Below, in pieces: positions 25,444 through 34,283 of a stretch of DNA of 64,000 nucleotides. Origin of the DNA: Nostoc desertorum CM1-VF14 (GTDB lineage Bacteria > Cyanobacteriota > Cyanobacteriia > Cyanobacteriales > Nostocaceae); contig JAHHHR010000030.1 in assembly GCA_019359245.1 (NCBI GenBank), positions 1 to 64,000 of the forward strand, in the 5' to 3' direction. Position 1 is the first letter of the stretch. Each line of letters starts with the position of its first letter. The notes beneath the pieces are model-generated. The model was given only the letters and a program-made list of their open reading frames with translations. It was not told the origin of the DNA and made no database searches. The position numbers and the translations under genes are program-made.

Positions 25444-27756
25444 TTGAAACGAGCATTGAAAAAGAGAGTAAAAGCTGTGTTGAACAATAACCCCAGCAGC
25501 GATGATGCCCCGGTAGAACTGCTAAATGTGATAAATCCAAAAGTTAACCGCCGGGTGCGGACAAAAGCCGCCATGATTGGCTTGGCCATCTCTATGGGAG
25601 CAACCAGCCTTTTGGTGACTCGACAAAGCGATCAAGCCCAAGCAGCAGTGCCTGTAGGTAGCCAAAAGGCAACTTCAACGATTCCTGCTGTTCCTGACAC
25701 TGAGGTGAAATTCGCCTCCACAAGGCTGGAGTCCCAAGCAGTCTCATCAGCGAGCGTGCCGGAAAATCCTGTAATCGTGGAACCAACGGCAGTCTCACAA
25801 GTGCCTGGGCTTGAAGCTAAATGGCAAGTCGCGGCAAATGGAATGTCTTTGCAAGTTCCTGCATCAGCAACATTTTTCCAAGGAACAGCGGTTTATAAAA
25901 ATTCCACCTACCTGAAGCCGCAAGTGGCACAGGGATTGAACAATACCTTAGCTGAAACTAGTTTCCCAACAGTCAATAATCTGTCTGAGTCTGGTGCTGA
26001 TGGTATTGGTATTACAAATGCATCACTAAGTGCCCAGTCACAAATAGTGGCAACATCTGGAGCAGCTAACAGTGAGATAAATGCACAACTTAAAGCGCAA
26101 CAAGAGTTCGCACTGAATCGCTTACAAGAAAAATCAAACCGTTTAAGAAATAGTCTGGCACAGCTGCGGTCTGAGAAAACCAAAGATTTATCACAACCTG
26201 ATATGGGGTTGGCGCAGCCGACGACTGTAGTTGAGAAGACTTTATTAGCCAAGTCGGACGCTTCTGCCGATGCAAGCAAAGCGAACTTGATATCGAAGTT
26301 AAAACAGAAGACACAGACTACTGCACTAACACCAGCTACGCCAACAGTTATTGCCTCCTCGACTCGAACAGCCTACGAAGTTAAGCCTGGAGATACACTA
26401 GCAGCGATCGCCAGCAGATACAACACTTCAGTATCAGAGCTAGTCAAGGCAAATAACCTCAACAATCCAAATGAACTGCAAATTAGTCAAAAACTGATTA
26501 TTCCAGCAGTCGCTCAAGTTGAGGCAATTGTAGCGAATTCACCTACATTTGTAGAGTCCAGCAAAACTCCAAAGGTAGCCACCTCCACTGTAAACATTGG
26601 TAGTGCCAACTCATATCTACCTAGTTCACAATCACCAACTATTGCCGATAACAGTAGCGTTGCCGTCCCTACACCGGTAACTGTTCAGATTCAGGCAAAT
26701 AGTGCGACCGACTTAGAAACAGCCCCCCCCACAGCTAGTTCTTACGGCGTCGGTGGTGACATTCCAGTGCCAAAAGCTTTTGCCGAAATGCAACAGCCTA
26801 AAACAGCAACGAATAGGGTAGCAAGGGAAAACAATAACAATAACGACCGTTTGCGGGGCTTACAAGCCGAAATTCAGAGGTTACAGCAGAAATATCGCGC
26901 TCAACAGTCTGGGAACTTAGTTGTGGCAGCAGCACCTACTGAAACTAATAATGCTGCGATGCTCACTCCTACTTCTATCCCCAATAATTTCCCTGTACCC
27001 AACGCTACTCGACCAAATAGTGTAGCGATCCCAATTCCAGTTCCTACACCGATTCGGTCTAACTATAGCGTTCAACCCATTAAGACCCAATTCAGTCAAC
27101 CAATTAAGACCCAATTAAGTGCTACTGTACGCCCTCCCGAGGCAGTAAACCCAGAGTTCTTGCCTAATCTCGGTTCTGCTAGTCAGTGGACTCCCCCTCG
27201 CACTCCATCTGCTACAAGGGTTGCAACACCTCCTGGAAAAGTAAATGCCTCTGATTCCTTAGGAAAGATGCGGGGAACCACAGTTTCTCCACAGATAGTA
27301 CCGCCTTTGGCAGCAGTGGATCAATATCTGCCCAGACCCATTGATGAACTTACACCTCCTCCATCTTCCTCAACCATCGCTTACACATGGCCAGCGAAGG
27401 GAACACTCACCTCTGGTTATGGCTGGCGCTGGGGTAGAATGCACAAAGGAATTGACGTTGCTAACTCTACTGGCACGCCAGTTGTCGCCTCAGCTGAGGG
27501 GACGATAGAAAAAGCTGGTTGGAACAAAGGTGGTTATGGCAACCTTGTCCAAATCCGTCATCCTGATGGCAGCACGACTCGCTATGCTCATAACAGCAAG
27601 ATTCTGGTTCAACCTGGTCAGCAGGTGAATCAAGGAGAAACGATTGCTTTAATGGGTAGCACTGGTCACAGTACTGGGCCACACACCCACTTTGAAATCC
27701 ATCCATCAGGCAAGGGTGCTGTTAACCCAATTGCTATGTTACCGGATCGCATATAA
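25444..27756 (+). CDS. LysM and M23-type peptidoglycan endopeptidase
   Basis: The protein is about 770 residues with a basic N-terminus, a membrane/signal segment (AAMIGLAISMGATSLLV) and a long Ser/Thr/Pro-rich region. A LysM domain follows (YEVKPGDTLAAIASRYNTSV), then more linker. A C-terminal LytM/M23 metallopeptidase has SGYGWRWGRMHKGIDVA (His and Asp ligands), VQIRHPDGSTTRYAH and THFEIHP (HxH). It likely trims peptidoglycan cross-links at the cell wall or septum. I chose the TTG at 25444 because a perfect AGGAGG lies six bases before it. An upstream TTG at 25381 is open but has no SD. A terminator follows at 27792-27819. Confidence 0.9.
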   Translation: MKRALKKRVKAVLNNNPSSDDAPVELLNVINPKVNRRVRTKAAMIGLAISMGATSLLVTRQSDQAQAAVPVGSQKATSTIPAVPDTEVKFASTRLESQAVSSASVPENPVIVEPTAVSQVPGLEAKWQVAANGMSLQVPASATFFQGTAVYKNSTYLKPQVAQGLNNTLAETSFPTVNNLSESGADGIGITNASLSAQSQIVATSGAANSEINAQLKAQQEFALNRLQEKSNRLRNSLAQLRSEKTKDLSQPDMGLAQPTTVVEKTLLAKSDASADASKANLISKLKQKTQTTALTPATPTVIASSTRTAYEVKPGDTLAAIASRYNTSVSELVKANNLNNPNELQISQKLIIPAVAQVEAIVANSPTFVESSKTPKVATSTVNIGSANSYLPSSQSPTIADNSSVAVPTPVTVQIQANSATDLETAPPTASSYGVGGDIPVPKAFAEMQQPKTATNRVARENNNNNDRLRGLQAEIQRLQQKYRAQQSGNLVVAAAPTETNNAAMLTPTSIPNNFPVPNATRPNSVAIPIPVPTPIRSNYSVQPIKTQFSQPIKTQLSATVRPPEAVNPEFLPNLGSASQWTPPRTPSATRVATPPGKVNASDSLGKMRGTTVSPQIVPPLAAVDQYLPRPIDELTPPPSSSTIAYTWPAKGTLTSGYGWRWGRMHKGIDVANSTGTPVVASAEGTIEKAGWNKGGYGNLVQIRHPDGSTTRYAHNSKILVQPGQQVNQGETIALMGSTGHSTGPHTHFEIHPSGKGAVNPIAMLPDRI

Positions 27757-27791
27757 CTCTTGGTTGTAACTAAATTATTGTCTTGTTAGTT

Positions 27792-27819
27792 GAGGGAGTT
27801 TACCTCCCTCTTTTGTTTT
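27792..27819 (+). terminator. Rho-independent terminator of the M23 peptidase gene
   Basis: GAGGGAG, a five-base loop and CTCCCTC are followed by TTTTGTTTT. Stem and U-tract lie 35 bp after the peptidase stop. Confidence 0.85.
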
Positions 27820-27918
27820 CTATGACCTCAACAGGAATGAAAGCTGTAAGAAATTTGCAAAAGGGGCTAGTCTTGAGCAAATTTGTATGCTATATTAATA
27901 AATGATTTGAGGAAATAT

Positions 27919-27992
27919 GGCTCAGTAGCTCAGTTGGTTAGAGCACGGGACTCATAAGCCTGGGGTCGTTGGTTCAACTCCGACCTGAGCCA
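27919..27992 (+). tRNA. tRNA with CAT anticodon (tRNA-Met, elongator type most likely)
   Basis: The acceptor stem GGCTCAG pairs with CTGAGCC, and the discriminator base is A at 27992. The D-arm is GCTC-AGTTGGTTA-GAGC and the anticodon loop CTCATAA has CAT at 27953-27955. The variable loop is followed by T-arm GTTGG-TTCAACT-CCGAC. No CCA is encoded. The anticodon stem (CGGGA/GCCTG) is imperfectly paired. A CAT anticodon also fits lysidine-modified tRNA-Ile2, but overall similarity favours elongator tRNA-Met. Confidence 0.9.
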
Positions 27993-28095
27993 CTTTAAAA
28001 GTCAATAAGTAGTGAGTGATGAGTAAAGTTTAGATAAACTAGCCTTGATTGCTCTGTAAGAGCCAAATCTAACTTCTAACACTCAGGACTCAGCA

Positions 28096-30342
28096 CTACA
28101 TGATATGGCGGATGACTTCCGCAACTGACCAAGCTTGAGCGATCGCTCCTCTGGGCTTATGAGGTGCATCGCCATCAAAAATCTCAGAAATAGAACCAAG
28201 ACAAGCGTCAAATAAGAAGTGATCTAGCAGAGGTTGCCAATCAAAAGGCAGCGATTGTTGTGGATAAAAACGCTGCCAAGCCCGAATATATGGCCCGATT
28301 AGCCAAGCCCAAACAGTGCCTTGATGATAAGCGCGATCGCGTTGCTCTTGGTTACCCTCATATCTCCCTTTATATTCCGGATCTCCTGGATCAAGACTGC
28401 GAAGACCATAGGGCGTGAGCAAGCTGACAGTTGCCAAATCTAGTACTTGACACCCTTGTTGTAAAGAAAACGCACAATGGTGTAGCGACAGGGCCAAAAC
28501 GGCATTGGGACGAATTTGAAAATTCCGGCGATCGTCCGGCTCAATAGTATCGTACAGATAACCTAGCTGAGGATTCCAGAACTTTTGCAGCGAGGTTTTA
28601 ACGTGTTGTGCTTGTTGAGCATAACGCTGTGCTTGCTTAGTGAGACGCACTGGCTCACCAAACTCAAGCTGGCTCAATCGTTCTGCCCACTGACTCAGCC
28701 AACATAAAGCTGAATACCACAGCGCATTGATTTCCACTGGCTTACCGTACCGGGGAGTCACAGGGTGTGCCCCAATTACCACATCCATCCAGGTAAGAGC
28801 TAGATCACGACCATCCCAACTAACTAACCCATCGGTAGCATCGATTTGGATATTGAAATGTGTACTACCGACAAATGCTTTGTAGATTTGCTGTACTACG
28901 GGGAATTGCTCTGCCAAAAATTCCCAGTCTTGGGTAGCTTCTAAATAAAGTCCTAAAGTTTCAATCCACCACAACGCCGCATCAATACTGTTATAAATTG
29001 GTTCGCCATTGGCATCAGGAAATGTATTAGGAATCAAACCGTGGTGACAATAGTGCCCGAAAGTCCGCAATACTCCTTTCGCTAGGTCAAAGCGTCGTGG
29101 AACAAGCGCTAACCCCGGTAAAGCGATTAATGTATTGCGCCCCCAGTCATTAAACCAGTGATAACCAGCAATGACCGTAGGGCCAGCAATTGAGGCTCGA
29201 TAGACGATAAACTGATCGCTTGCTTTGAGTAGCTGTTGCCAGATTGTAGATTGGGGATTAGGTATTGGGCATTGAAAAGGGGCAGAGGGGCGGGGGGCAG
29301 GGGGCAGAGGGGAAAATTTTTCTCCCTGCTCCCTTTCTCCCTGCTCCCTTGCTCCCTGCTCCCCGCTCCCTGCTCCTCTCCCTCCTTGACTCAATCTAAA
29401 AATCTGGGAGAGCCTTTCTTGTTCTGCCTCTACGGCTTCTGCAAAGGTTTCAGAGGTGAGAATACCTGCCATCGAGTCGGGAAAACCTACTCGTGCTTCT
29501 AAAGTCACCACATCTCCTGGTTGCAGTGTGACTATCAAGTAACCAGGACTGTAGAGGTCTTCCTTGTCGCCTAATCCCCGTTTTGTCTCCTCAGGCAATC
29601 CATAATTCCAATACCAAACTGCATCTGTTCGATATTTTCCTTGTGTCCAGCGCAAGTGCCAAGGTATGCCGAAATGCCCAGCATTTTTTGCTTGCAGACA
29701 GACTTGCTGTTGCCCAAGCAATTCTGAGAACTGTAATCCTGGACTAGCAGTTTGCTGGTGGTGAAAATTACGTTCTGCTATCAGCAGTCGCAACCGTAAA
29801 ATCGCTGTATCACTTCCGTTATAGCGATATTGGATCAAAGTTCGATGGCAAAATTCGGCAGGGGCATTGGGCATGGGGCATTGGGGATTGGGCATTGGGT
29901 ATGGAAAAGAGGCAGAGGGGCGGGGTGCGGGGGGCAGAGGGGAAAACTCTTCTCTCTTGCTCCCTGTTCCCCTGCTCCCTGCCCCCTGTTCCCTGCTCCC
30001 TACTAACCCATAGGGCATCACTAACTGTCTAGTTAACTGCCAGTCATCTTTACCCCAAATCCATTTTGGAACCGGGTTAATATCAAAAGAGTGCAGCAGT
30101 TCGTAGCCTGTCGGCTCAACCTGACCGTTACCCCAAAAATTTGTCCCCAGTGCTACAACCTTCCCTAATACTTCCAAGCTAGCTTCTAGGTGCGAAAACA
30201 GCAGAGTGCGCTCAGAAGGAGGGTTTATCGCGGCAAACAGCCAACCGTGATAAGTACGGGTGCGGACATCAGAAACCGTACCGCTGGCGAAACTTCCTAA
30301 GCCATTGGTAAGCAACCATTCTCTTGTATCTAAATCAAGCAT
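28096..30342 (-). CDS. Amylo-alpha-1,6-glucosidase / glycogen-debranching-type enzyme with two repeat-encoded insertions
   Basis: A 748-residue protein of the GDE_N plus GDE_C (GH133-like) architecture, acting on alpha-1,6 branch points or related glucans. The N-terminal module starts REWLLTNGLGSFASGT and RTRTYHGWLFAA. The C-terminal (alpha/alpha)6 module has AGYHWFNDWGRNTLIALPGL, WWIETLG, GTVWAWLIGPYI and the catalytic-end block EIFDGDAPHKPRGAIAQAWS. Residues about 113-160 and 318-364 are encoded by dispersed GGGGCAG/CTGCTCCC repeats and are Gly/Glu/Pro-rich (for example PLPPAPRPSA in both). These are in frame, so the protein is intact but enlarged. The gene is upstream-adjacent to the tRNA and functionally related to glgC 4 kb away. 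Confidence 0.88.
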   Translation of the reverse strand: MLDLDTREWLLTNGLGSFASGTVSDVRTRTYHGWLFAAINPPSERTLLFSHLEASLEVLGKVVALGTNFWGNGQVEPTGYELLHSFDINPVPKWIWGKDDWQLTRQLVMPYGLVGSREQGAGSRGTGSKREEFSPLPPAPRPSASFPYPMPNPQCPMPNAPAEFCHRTLIQYRYNGSDTAILRLRLLIAERNFHHQQTASPGLQFSELLGQQQVCLQAKNAGHFGIPWHLRWTQGKYRTDAVWYWNYGLPEETKRGLGDKEDLYSPGYLIVTLQPGDVVTLEARVGFPDSMAGILTSETFAEAVEAEQERLSQIFRLSQGGRGAGSGEQGAREQGEREQGEKFSPLPPAPRPSAPFQCPIPNPQSTIWQQLLKASDQFIVYRASIAGPTVIAGYHWFNDWGRNTLIALPGLALVPRRFDLAKGVLRTFGHYCHHGLIPNTFPDANGEPIYNSIDAALWWIETLGLYLEATQDWEFLAEQFPVVQQIYKAFVGSTHFNIQIDATDGLVSWDGRDLALTWMDVVIGAHPVTPRYGKPVEINALWYSALCWLSQWAERLSQLEFGEPVRLTKQAQRYAQQAQHVKTSLQKFWNPQLGYLYDTIEPDDRRNFQIRPNAVLALSLHHCAFSLQQGCQVLDLATVSLLTPYGLRSLDPGDPEYKGRYEGNQEQRDRAYHQGTVWAWLIGPYIRAWQRFYPQQSLPFDWQPLLDHFLFDACLGSISEIFDGDAPHKPRGAIAQAWSVAEVIRHIM
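29250..29388. repeat. Dispersed GGGGCAG/CTGCTCCC repeat, copy R2, inside the debranching gene
   Basis: The sequence GGCAGAGGGGCGGGG, then GCAGAGGGGAAAA, then a run of CTCCCTGCTCCC-like units matches R1 and R3. It is translated in frame within residues about 318-364 of the debranching enzyme and adds no stop codon. Confidence 0.85.
29860..30004. repeat. Dispersed GGGGCAG/CTGCTCCC repeat, copy R3, inside the debranching gene
   Basis: It begins with GGGGCATTGGG-type units, then GGCAGAGGGGCGGGG and GCAGAGGGGAAAACTC, and ends in CTGCTCCC units. It encodes residues about 113-160 of the debranching enzyme, in frame. The leading GGGCATTGGG units make it longer than R1. Confidence 0.85.
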
Positions 30343-30473
30343 TTGCTACTCAAAATCGTTATGAGTATGATATAGTCGTAACAGATCGTAATTAAACTGT
30401 GAGAGCGTGGATGGGTGAGTTTTACTTGACCCGAATTCCAACGCTACTAAACCGATAAAGGAGAATTAGGTTA

Positions 30474-31085
30474 ATGTCCCTTACTTACGGAACCGAAGGA
30501 AGCCTCCGCGTTGGTCAACAAGCTCCCGATTTCACAGCAACGGCTGTGGTAGATCAGGAATTTAAAACAGTCAAACTTTCCGATTATCGCGGTAAGTATG
30601 TCGTCCTGTTTTTCTACCCACTAGACTTTACCTTTGTTTGTCCCACTGAAATTACAGCATTTAGCGATCGCTACGAAGAATTCAAGAAAATCAATACAGA
30701 AGTCCTTGGAGTTTCTGTTGATAGTGAATTTTCTCACCTCGCTTGGATTCAAACAGATCGTAAGTCTGGTGGCGTCGGCGACCTGAATTATCCTTTAGTC
30801 TCCGATATCAAAAAAGAGATTAGCGCCGCTTACAACGTTCTTGACCCAGCAGCAGGCATTGCCTTGCGTGGTCTGTTCCTCATCGATAAAGATGGTATTA
30901 TACAGCACGCTACCATCAACAACCTAGCTTTTGGTCGCAGCGTTGATGAAACCCTGCGGACATTACAAGCAATTCAGTATGTTCAGTCTCACCCCGACGA
31001 AGTTTGCCCAGCTGGTTGGCAACCTGGTGACAAGACAATGAATCCTGACCCAGTGAAGTCTAAAGTTTACTTCTCTGCTGTCTAG
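30474..31085 (+). CDS. 2-Cys peroxiredoxin
   Basis: A 203-residue typical 2-Cys peroxiredoxin (AhpC/Prx1 group) reducing hydrogen and alkyl peroxides at the expense of thioredoxin. The peroxidatic Cys lies in DFTFVCPTEITAF and the resolving Cys in HPDEVCPAGWQPG. The C-terminal YF-type helix (KSKVYFSAV) that confers peroxide sensitivity is present. The ATG at 30474 is preceded by AAGGAGAA. It diverges from the debranching gene across 131 bp. A strong terminator hairpin follows at 31143-31209. Confidence 0.95.
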   Translation: MSLTYGTEGSLRVGQQAPDFTATAVVDQEFKTVKLSDYRGKYVVLFFYPLDFTFVCPTEITAFSDRYEEFKKINTEVLGVSVDSEFSHLAWIQTDRKSGGVGDLNYPLVSDIKKEISAAYNVLDPAAGIALRGLFLIDKDGIIQHATINNLAFGRSVDETLRTLQAIQYVQSHPDEVCPAGWQPGDKTMNPDPVKSKVYFSAV

Positions 31086-31142
31086 ACTACGTTTGCTAAA
31101 CAACTCTAATTCAGGCTATTGGAGTTAAGAGCAAAATCAATG

Positions 31143-31209
31143 AAAACCACAGATAAACAGAGATACACATTAAACAGTGTCAACCTCAGTATCTATCTGT
31201 GGTTTTTTT
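31143..31209 (+). terminator. Rho-independent terminator after the 2-Cys peroxiredoxin gene
   Basis: AAAACCACAGAT near 31143 pairs with ATCTGTGGTTTT ending in a run of T near 31209; an inner AGATAC/GTATCT pairing extends the stem. It separates the two peroxiredoxin genes into different transcripts. Confidence 0.85.
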
Positions 31210-31243
31210 ATAAAATAGTATTTAAATAATTAAGGATAAAAAT

Positions 31244-31780
31244 ATGCTGACTTCAACTGATTTTAGTGGCTTATTAAATGAGCGATTCTTCCGCAATTTT
31301 TTACCAGTTCCAGCGACAAATAAACTTAGGTTGGGAGTAGGAACGCCAGATTTTCAACTGCCAGATATCACCAACGGGACATTAGTAAAATTGTCTGATT
31401 ATAAAGGTAAGCAACCGATGTTACTCGCCTTTACTCGCATCTTTACTGAAAAACAATATTGTCCTTTTTGTTTTCCTCACATCAAAGCTTTAAATGAGAA
31501 CTACGAGGAATTTCAAAATCGCGGAATAGAAGTTTTAATGATTACTAGTACCGATGAACGGCAGAGTCAAATAGTTGTGAAAGATTTAGGCTTAAAAATG
31601 CCGTTATTGAGTGATCCCAGTTGTAGAGTGTTTCGTACCTATCAAGTAGGGCAAGCACTGGGAGCGCCTTTACCAGCCCAGTTCGTATTAGATAAAGAAG
31701 GAAAACTTGGCTACTGGCATTTATTTTCTTTTTTGGATCACAATGCTAGCGTTGAGACTTTGTTAAAACAATTTAATTGA
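31244..31780 (+). CDS. AhpC/TSA-type peroxiredoxin-like thioredoxin-fold protein
   Basis: A 178-residue single-domain protein of the AhpC/TSA-BCP branch. It has GVGTPDFQLPDITNGTLVKL, then an active-site region reading QYCPFCFPHIKAL (CxxC), then VLMITSTDERQSQ and PAQFVLDKEGKLGYWH. The CPFC motif resembles thioredoxin-like rather than classic TxxC peroxiredoxin chemistry, so it may be a thiol-disulphide or peroxide-reducing enzyme. No signal peptide is seen. The terminator upstream indicates its own promoter; the GST gene follows after 52 bp and may be co-transcribed. Confidence 0.85.
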   Translation: MLTSTDFSGLLNERFFRNFLPVPATNKLRLGVGTPDFQLPDITNGTLVKLSDYKGKQPMLLAFTRIFTEKQYCPFCFPHIKALNENYEEFQNRGIEVLMITSTDERQSQIVVKDLGLKMPLLSDPSCRVFRTYQVGQALGAPLPAQFVLDKEGKLGYWHLFSFLDHNASVETLLKQFN

Positions 31781-31832
31781 GTGTAATGTGTAAATGGTAA
31801 TGCCCACCCTACTGATAAAACTGTGAGGTTTT

Positions 31833-32504
31833 ATGGTGCTGACCCTTTATCACTCACCGATTTCTCCCAACTCTCGCCGTGTCTGGATTACTCTACTAGA
31901 AAAAGGACTTGAGTTTGAATTAGTAGAAATAAAACTGGATGGGGAGCAGTTTAAACCAGAGTTTTTGGCAATTAGCCCCTTCCACCACATTCCGGTTTTG
32001 GTGGATGACGGCTTTAGTGTAGTAGAATCTTTAGCAATTCTGGACTATTTAGAGGCAAAATATCCCACACCTGCGATGTTGCCTAAAGATGCCAAGGATT
32101 TAGCGATCGCGCGGATGGTACAACTGGTAACTGTGAATGAGCTTTTGCCAGCAGCAACCACCATCTTTCTACCTCAATTTCTAGGCTTACCTGGAGGAGA
32201 TCCAGAAAAAATTGAGAAGGAAAAGGATAAAATTGCCACAGTGCTGAAGTTTTTTGAAAATCTATTAGACGATCGCCTTTACTTTGCTAGTCACAACCTC
32301 ACTCTGGCTGAGGTTGTGGCTGGAACTGTAGTCACTCTGCTGCCAAGTATAGGTATTTCCTTAAGTGAATATCCAAAATTAAATGCTTGGCACGATCGGT
32401 TAGCTGCACGGGCGACATGGCAAGCTACCGAGGCTACACCAGAAGCAATGGAAGCGTTTAAGTCCATGATAGTAGCGAGAAATACGCAGCAAATTCATAC
32501 TTAA
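31833..32504 (+). CDS. Glutathione S-transferase family protein
   Basis: A 223-residue two-domain GST. The N-terminal thioredoxin-fold domain (MVLTLYHSPISPNSRRV) has the catalytic Ser region, FHHIPVLVDDGFSVVESLAIL (cis-Pro and the glutathione gamma-Glu binding Glu-Ser), and then LEAKYP. The C-terminal all-helical domain contains LTLAEVVAGTV, the N-capping box. Substrate class cannot be assigned. It follows the AhpC/TSA-like gene by 52 bp, consistent with shared thiol/detoxification roles. It converges on the J-protein gene across a palindrome. Confidence 0.92.
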   Translation: MVLTLYHSPISPNSRRVWITLLEKGLEFELVEIKLDGEQFKPEFLAISPFHHIPVLVDDGFSVVESLAILDYLEAKYPTPAMLPKDAKDLAIARMVQLVTVNELLPAATTIFLPQFLGLPGGDPEKIEKEKDKIATVLKFFENLLDDRLYFASHNLTLAEVVAGTVVTLLPSIGISLSEYPKLNAWHDRLAARATWQATEATPEAMEAFKSMIVARNTQQIHT

Positions 32505-32505
32505 A

Positions 32506-32535
32506 TGTAGAGACGGTAAATTTACCGTCTCTACA
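32506..32535. terminator. 30-bp perfect palindrome between convergent GST and J-protein genes
   Basis: TGTAGAGACGGTAAA is followed by its exact reverse complement, one base after the GST stop codon and 11 bp before the end of the convergent dnaJ-like gene. A bidirectional terminator role fits the position. It belongs to the same family as 7505-7534 and 11747-11770. Confidence 0.65.
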
Positions 32536-32546
32536 AAGCTAAATTT

Positions 32547-33581
32547 TCACAGCTTGACTTGCTGCAAATGACTGCGGGGATTATAAGTACGTATAGCCCG
32601 GATTTTTTCATAATATTCCCGCTCTTGTTGGCTGAGGTCTTTTGGTGGTGCGATCGCCACCTTCACCAACTGATCGCCACGTCCACCCTTGGCGAGAGGC
32701 CAACCTTTGCCACGTAAACGCAGCGATTGACCAGAACGCACTCCTGCTGGTAGCTTGACATTAACTGAACCATCAGGCGTGGGTACATCAATAGATGCTC
32801 CCAGGGTAGCTTCATCTGGCGTGATTGGCACTTCGCACACCAAGTTATCGCCTTCCACTTGAAAGAACGAGTGCGGCTGAAGTTCGACTTTTAAGTATAA
32901 ATCCCCTCGTTGTTGAGTCATCGGGTTGATTTGACCTTTACCCCGCACGCGCAGACGAGTACCAGGTTTAGCCCCCGATGGAATACGAACATCAATTGTT
33001 TCATTACCTAAACTGAAGCGCTTTTGCACGCCGTTAAACGCTTCGGCAAAAGTTAGAGTAATTGCAGCTTCACTATCCTGGGAAGTACCCGTGCTTGCAT
33101 CTTGAAACCCATAATCGTTAAAGCCGTTAAAACCACTCGACGTATTTGTAGAAGTACGGTAAGAGTAATTTTGTGAGTAATTTGAGTAATTATTTTGCTG
33201 TGAGTAACTTTGTCGCCCACCGCGAGGGGTAGCACCGCCAAAGCGTCCTAGCAACTCATTGATGAATTCATCAAAATTGCCATATTGACTGAAGTCAAAG
33301 CCACCCATATCAGCACCAACGCCACCAGATGGGAAACCTTCACCAGCTTGTTTCCAATATTGACCAAATTGGTCGTATTTTTTACGCTTATCTGGGTCTG
33401 ACACAACCTCGTAGGCTTCGCTAACTTCTTTGAAGCGTGCTTCTGCCTGTTTGTTATTTGGGTTGACATCAGGGTGATATTTGCGGGCTAGTTTACGAAA
33501 GGCTTGCTTAATCTCCTCTGGAGTGGCAGTCTTACTAACTCCCAAAATTGCGTAATAGTCTTTGAAGTCGGTTGCAGCCAT
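32547..33581 (-). CDS. DnaJ/CbpA-type J-domain co-chaperone (class B)
   Basis: A 344-residue type II J-protein that stimulates DnaK ATPase. The N-terminal J domain has DYYAILGVSKTATPEE, the HPD motif in KYHPDVNPNN, and YDQFG at its end. A Gly/Phe/Ser/Gln/Asn/Tyr-rich linker follows (about 80-170, with NNYSN/QNYSYR repeats). Two beta-sandwich substrate-binding domains come next (AITLTFAEAFNG, IPSGAKPGTRLRVRGKG, LPAGVRSGQSLRLRGKGWP). The CxxCxGxG zinc-finger of class A DnaJ is absent. The start at 33581 has an SD-like AGGAGG upstream on the minus strand. Confidence 0.93.
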   Translation of the reverse strand: MAATDFKDYYAILGVSKTATPEEIKQAFRKLARKYHPDVNPNNKQAEARFKEVSEAYEVVSDPDKRKKYDQFGQYWKQAGEGFPSGGVGADMGGFDFSQYGNFDEFINELLGRFGGATPRGGRQSYSQQNNYSNYSQNYSYRTSTNTSSGFNGFNDYGFQDASTGTSQDSEAAITLTFAEAFNGVQKRFSLGNETIDVRIPSGAKPGTRLRVRGKGQINPMTQQRGDLYLKVELQPHSFFQVEGDNLVCEVPITPDEATLGASIDVPTPDGSVNVKLPAGVRSGQSLRLRGKGWPLAKGGRGDQLVKVAIAPPKDLSQQEREYYEKIRAIRTYNPRSHLQQVKL

Positions 33582-33700
33582 CTACCAGCCTCCTATAGAA
33601 CTTCCTGTTATGTTTTTTTTTAAGATGAGAGATATTTTATTTGCTAGGTATAGTGCCAAGCAAAAGAATCTGATTTTAAATTAACAAAGAATATAGAAAA

Positions 33701-34210
33701 TCAAGTGTGGTTCTCGCTCAACAAGCGATCGCAATTTCCGTACTCTGATTTTTCTGATAAGCGGATCAGCCTGTCTAGCCCCTCTTCCAGGCTTGGGGGA
33801 GCATCTCGGAGTTGACGGTGCATCCGCAAGATAATTTCTTCAGGAACTTGGCGCGATCGCCTTTTATTCCGTGCTAAACACAGCCAAACTGGCGTATCCA
33901 CCCAAATTCCGGTAATGTGGGTAAAACCTGAGTCGTGGGCTAAAGCAATGACTTGACGGCGATTGCGGCGTTGGGCATTGGTGGCATCGAAAATAGCTGT
34001 ATTTTCTGTAGAAATAGCTTGCTGAAACTGCCGTCCTACTTCTTGCCAAATCACCAGCCACGGCCCCTGAATGGCTTGGGAACCGAACAGTTGCCCCCGG
34101 ATGCCATCCGTAGAAATCAGCGGCATCTGGGGGCATTCTGTGAGTAATTGTTTTACCAAAGTTGACTTACCGCTAGCAGGAAGGCCAATCAACAAAATGA
34201 GTTTAGTCAT
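33701..34210 (-). CDS. AAA_33/polynucleotide-kinase-like P-loop kinase
   Basis: A 169-residue P-loop kinase of the AAA_33 (zeta-toxin/PNK-like) type. Walker A is GLPASGKST near residues 9-17. ISTDGIRGQLFG follows as the substrate-binding strand, then IFDATNAQRRNRRQV, and a lid with ARNKRRSRQVPEE. Related enzymes phosphorylate nucleic-acid 5' ends, sugars or small molecules, and the substrate is unknown. No antitoxin-like partner adjoins it. It lies 70 bp downstream of glgC on the same strand, with a heptanucleotide repeat between. Confidence 0.82.
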   Translation of the reverse strand: MTKLILLIGLPASGKSTLVKQLLTECPQMPLISTDGIRGQLFGSQAIQGPWLVIWQEVGRQFQQAISTENTAIFDATNAQRRNRRQVIALAHDSGFTHITGIWVDTPVWLCLARNKRRSRQVPEEIILRMHRQLRDAPPSLEEGLDRLIRLSEKSEYGNCDRLLSENHT

Positions 34211-34255
34211 TTGTCTTTCGTCCTTTGTGGTTTGTCACTTGTAACTGTTAACCAA

Positions 34256-34283
34256 TGACTAATGACTAATGACTAATGGCTAA
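34256..34283 (+). repeat. Heptanucleotide short tandem repeat (TGACTAA x3 plus variant)
   Basis: Three exact TGACTAA units are followed by TGGCTAA, the last overlapping the glgC stop codon. This is a typical cyanobacterial STRR element. Confidence 0.85.
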
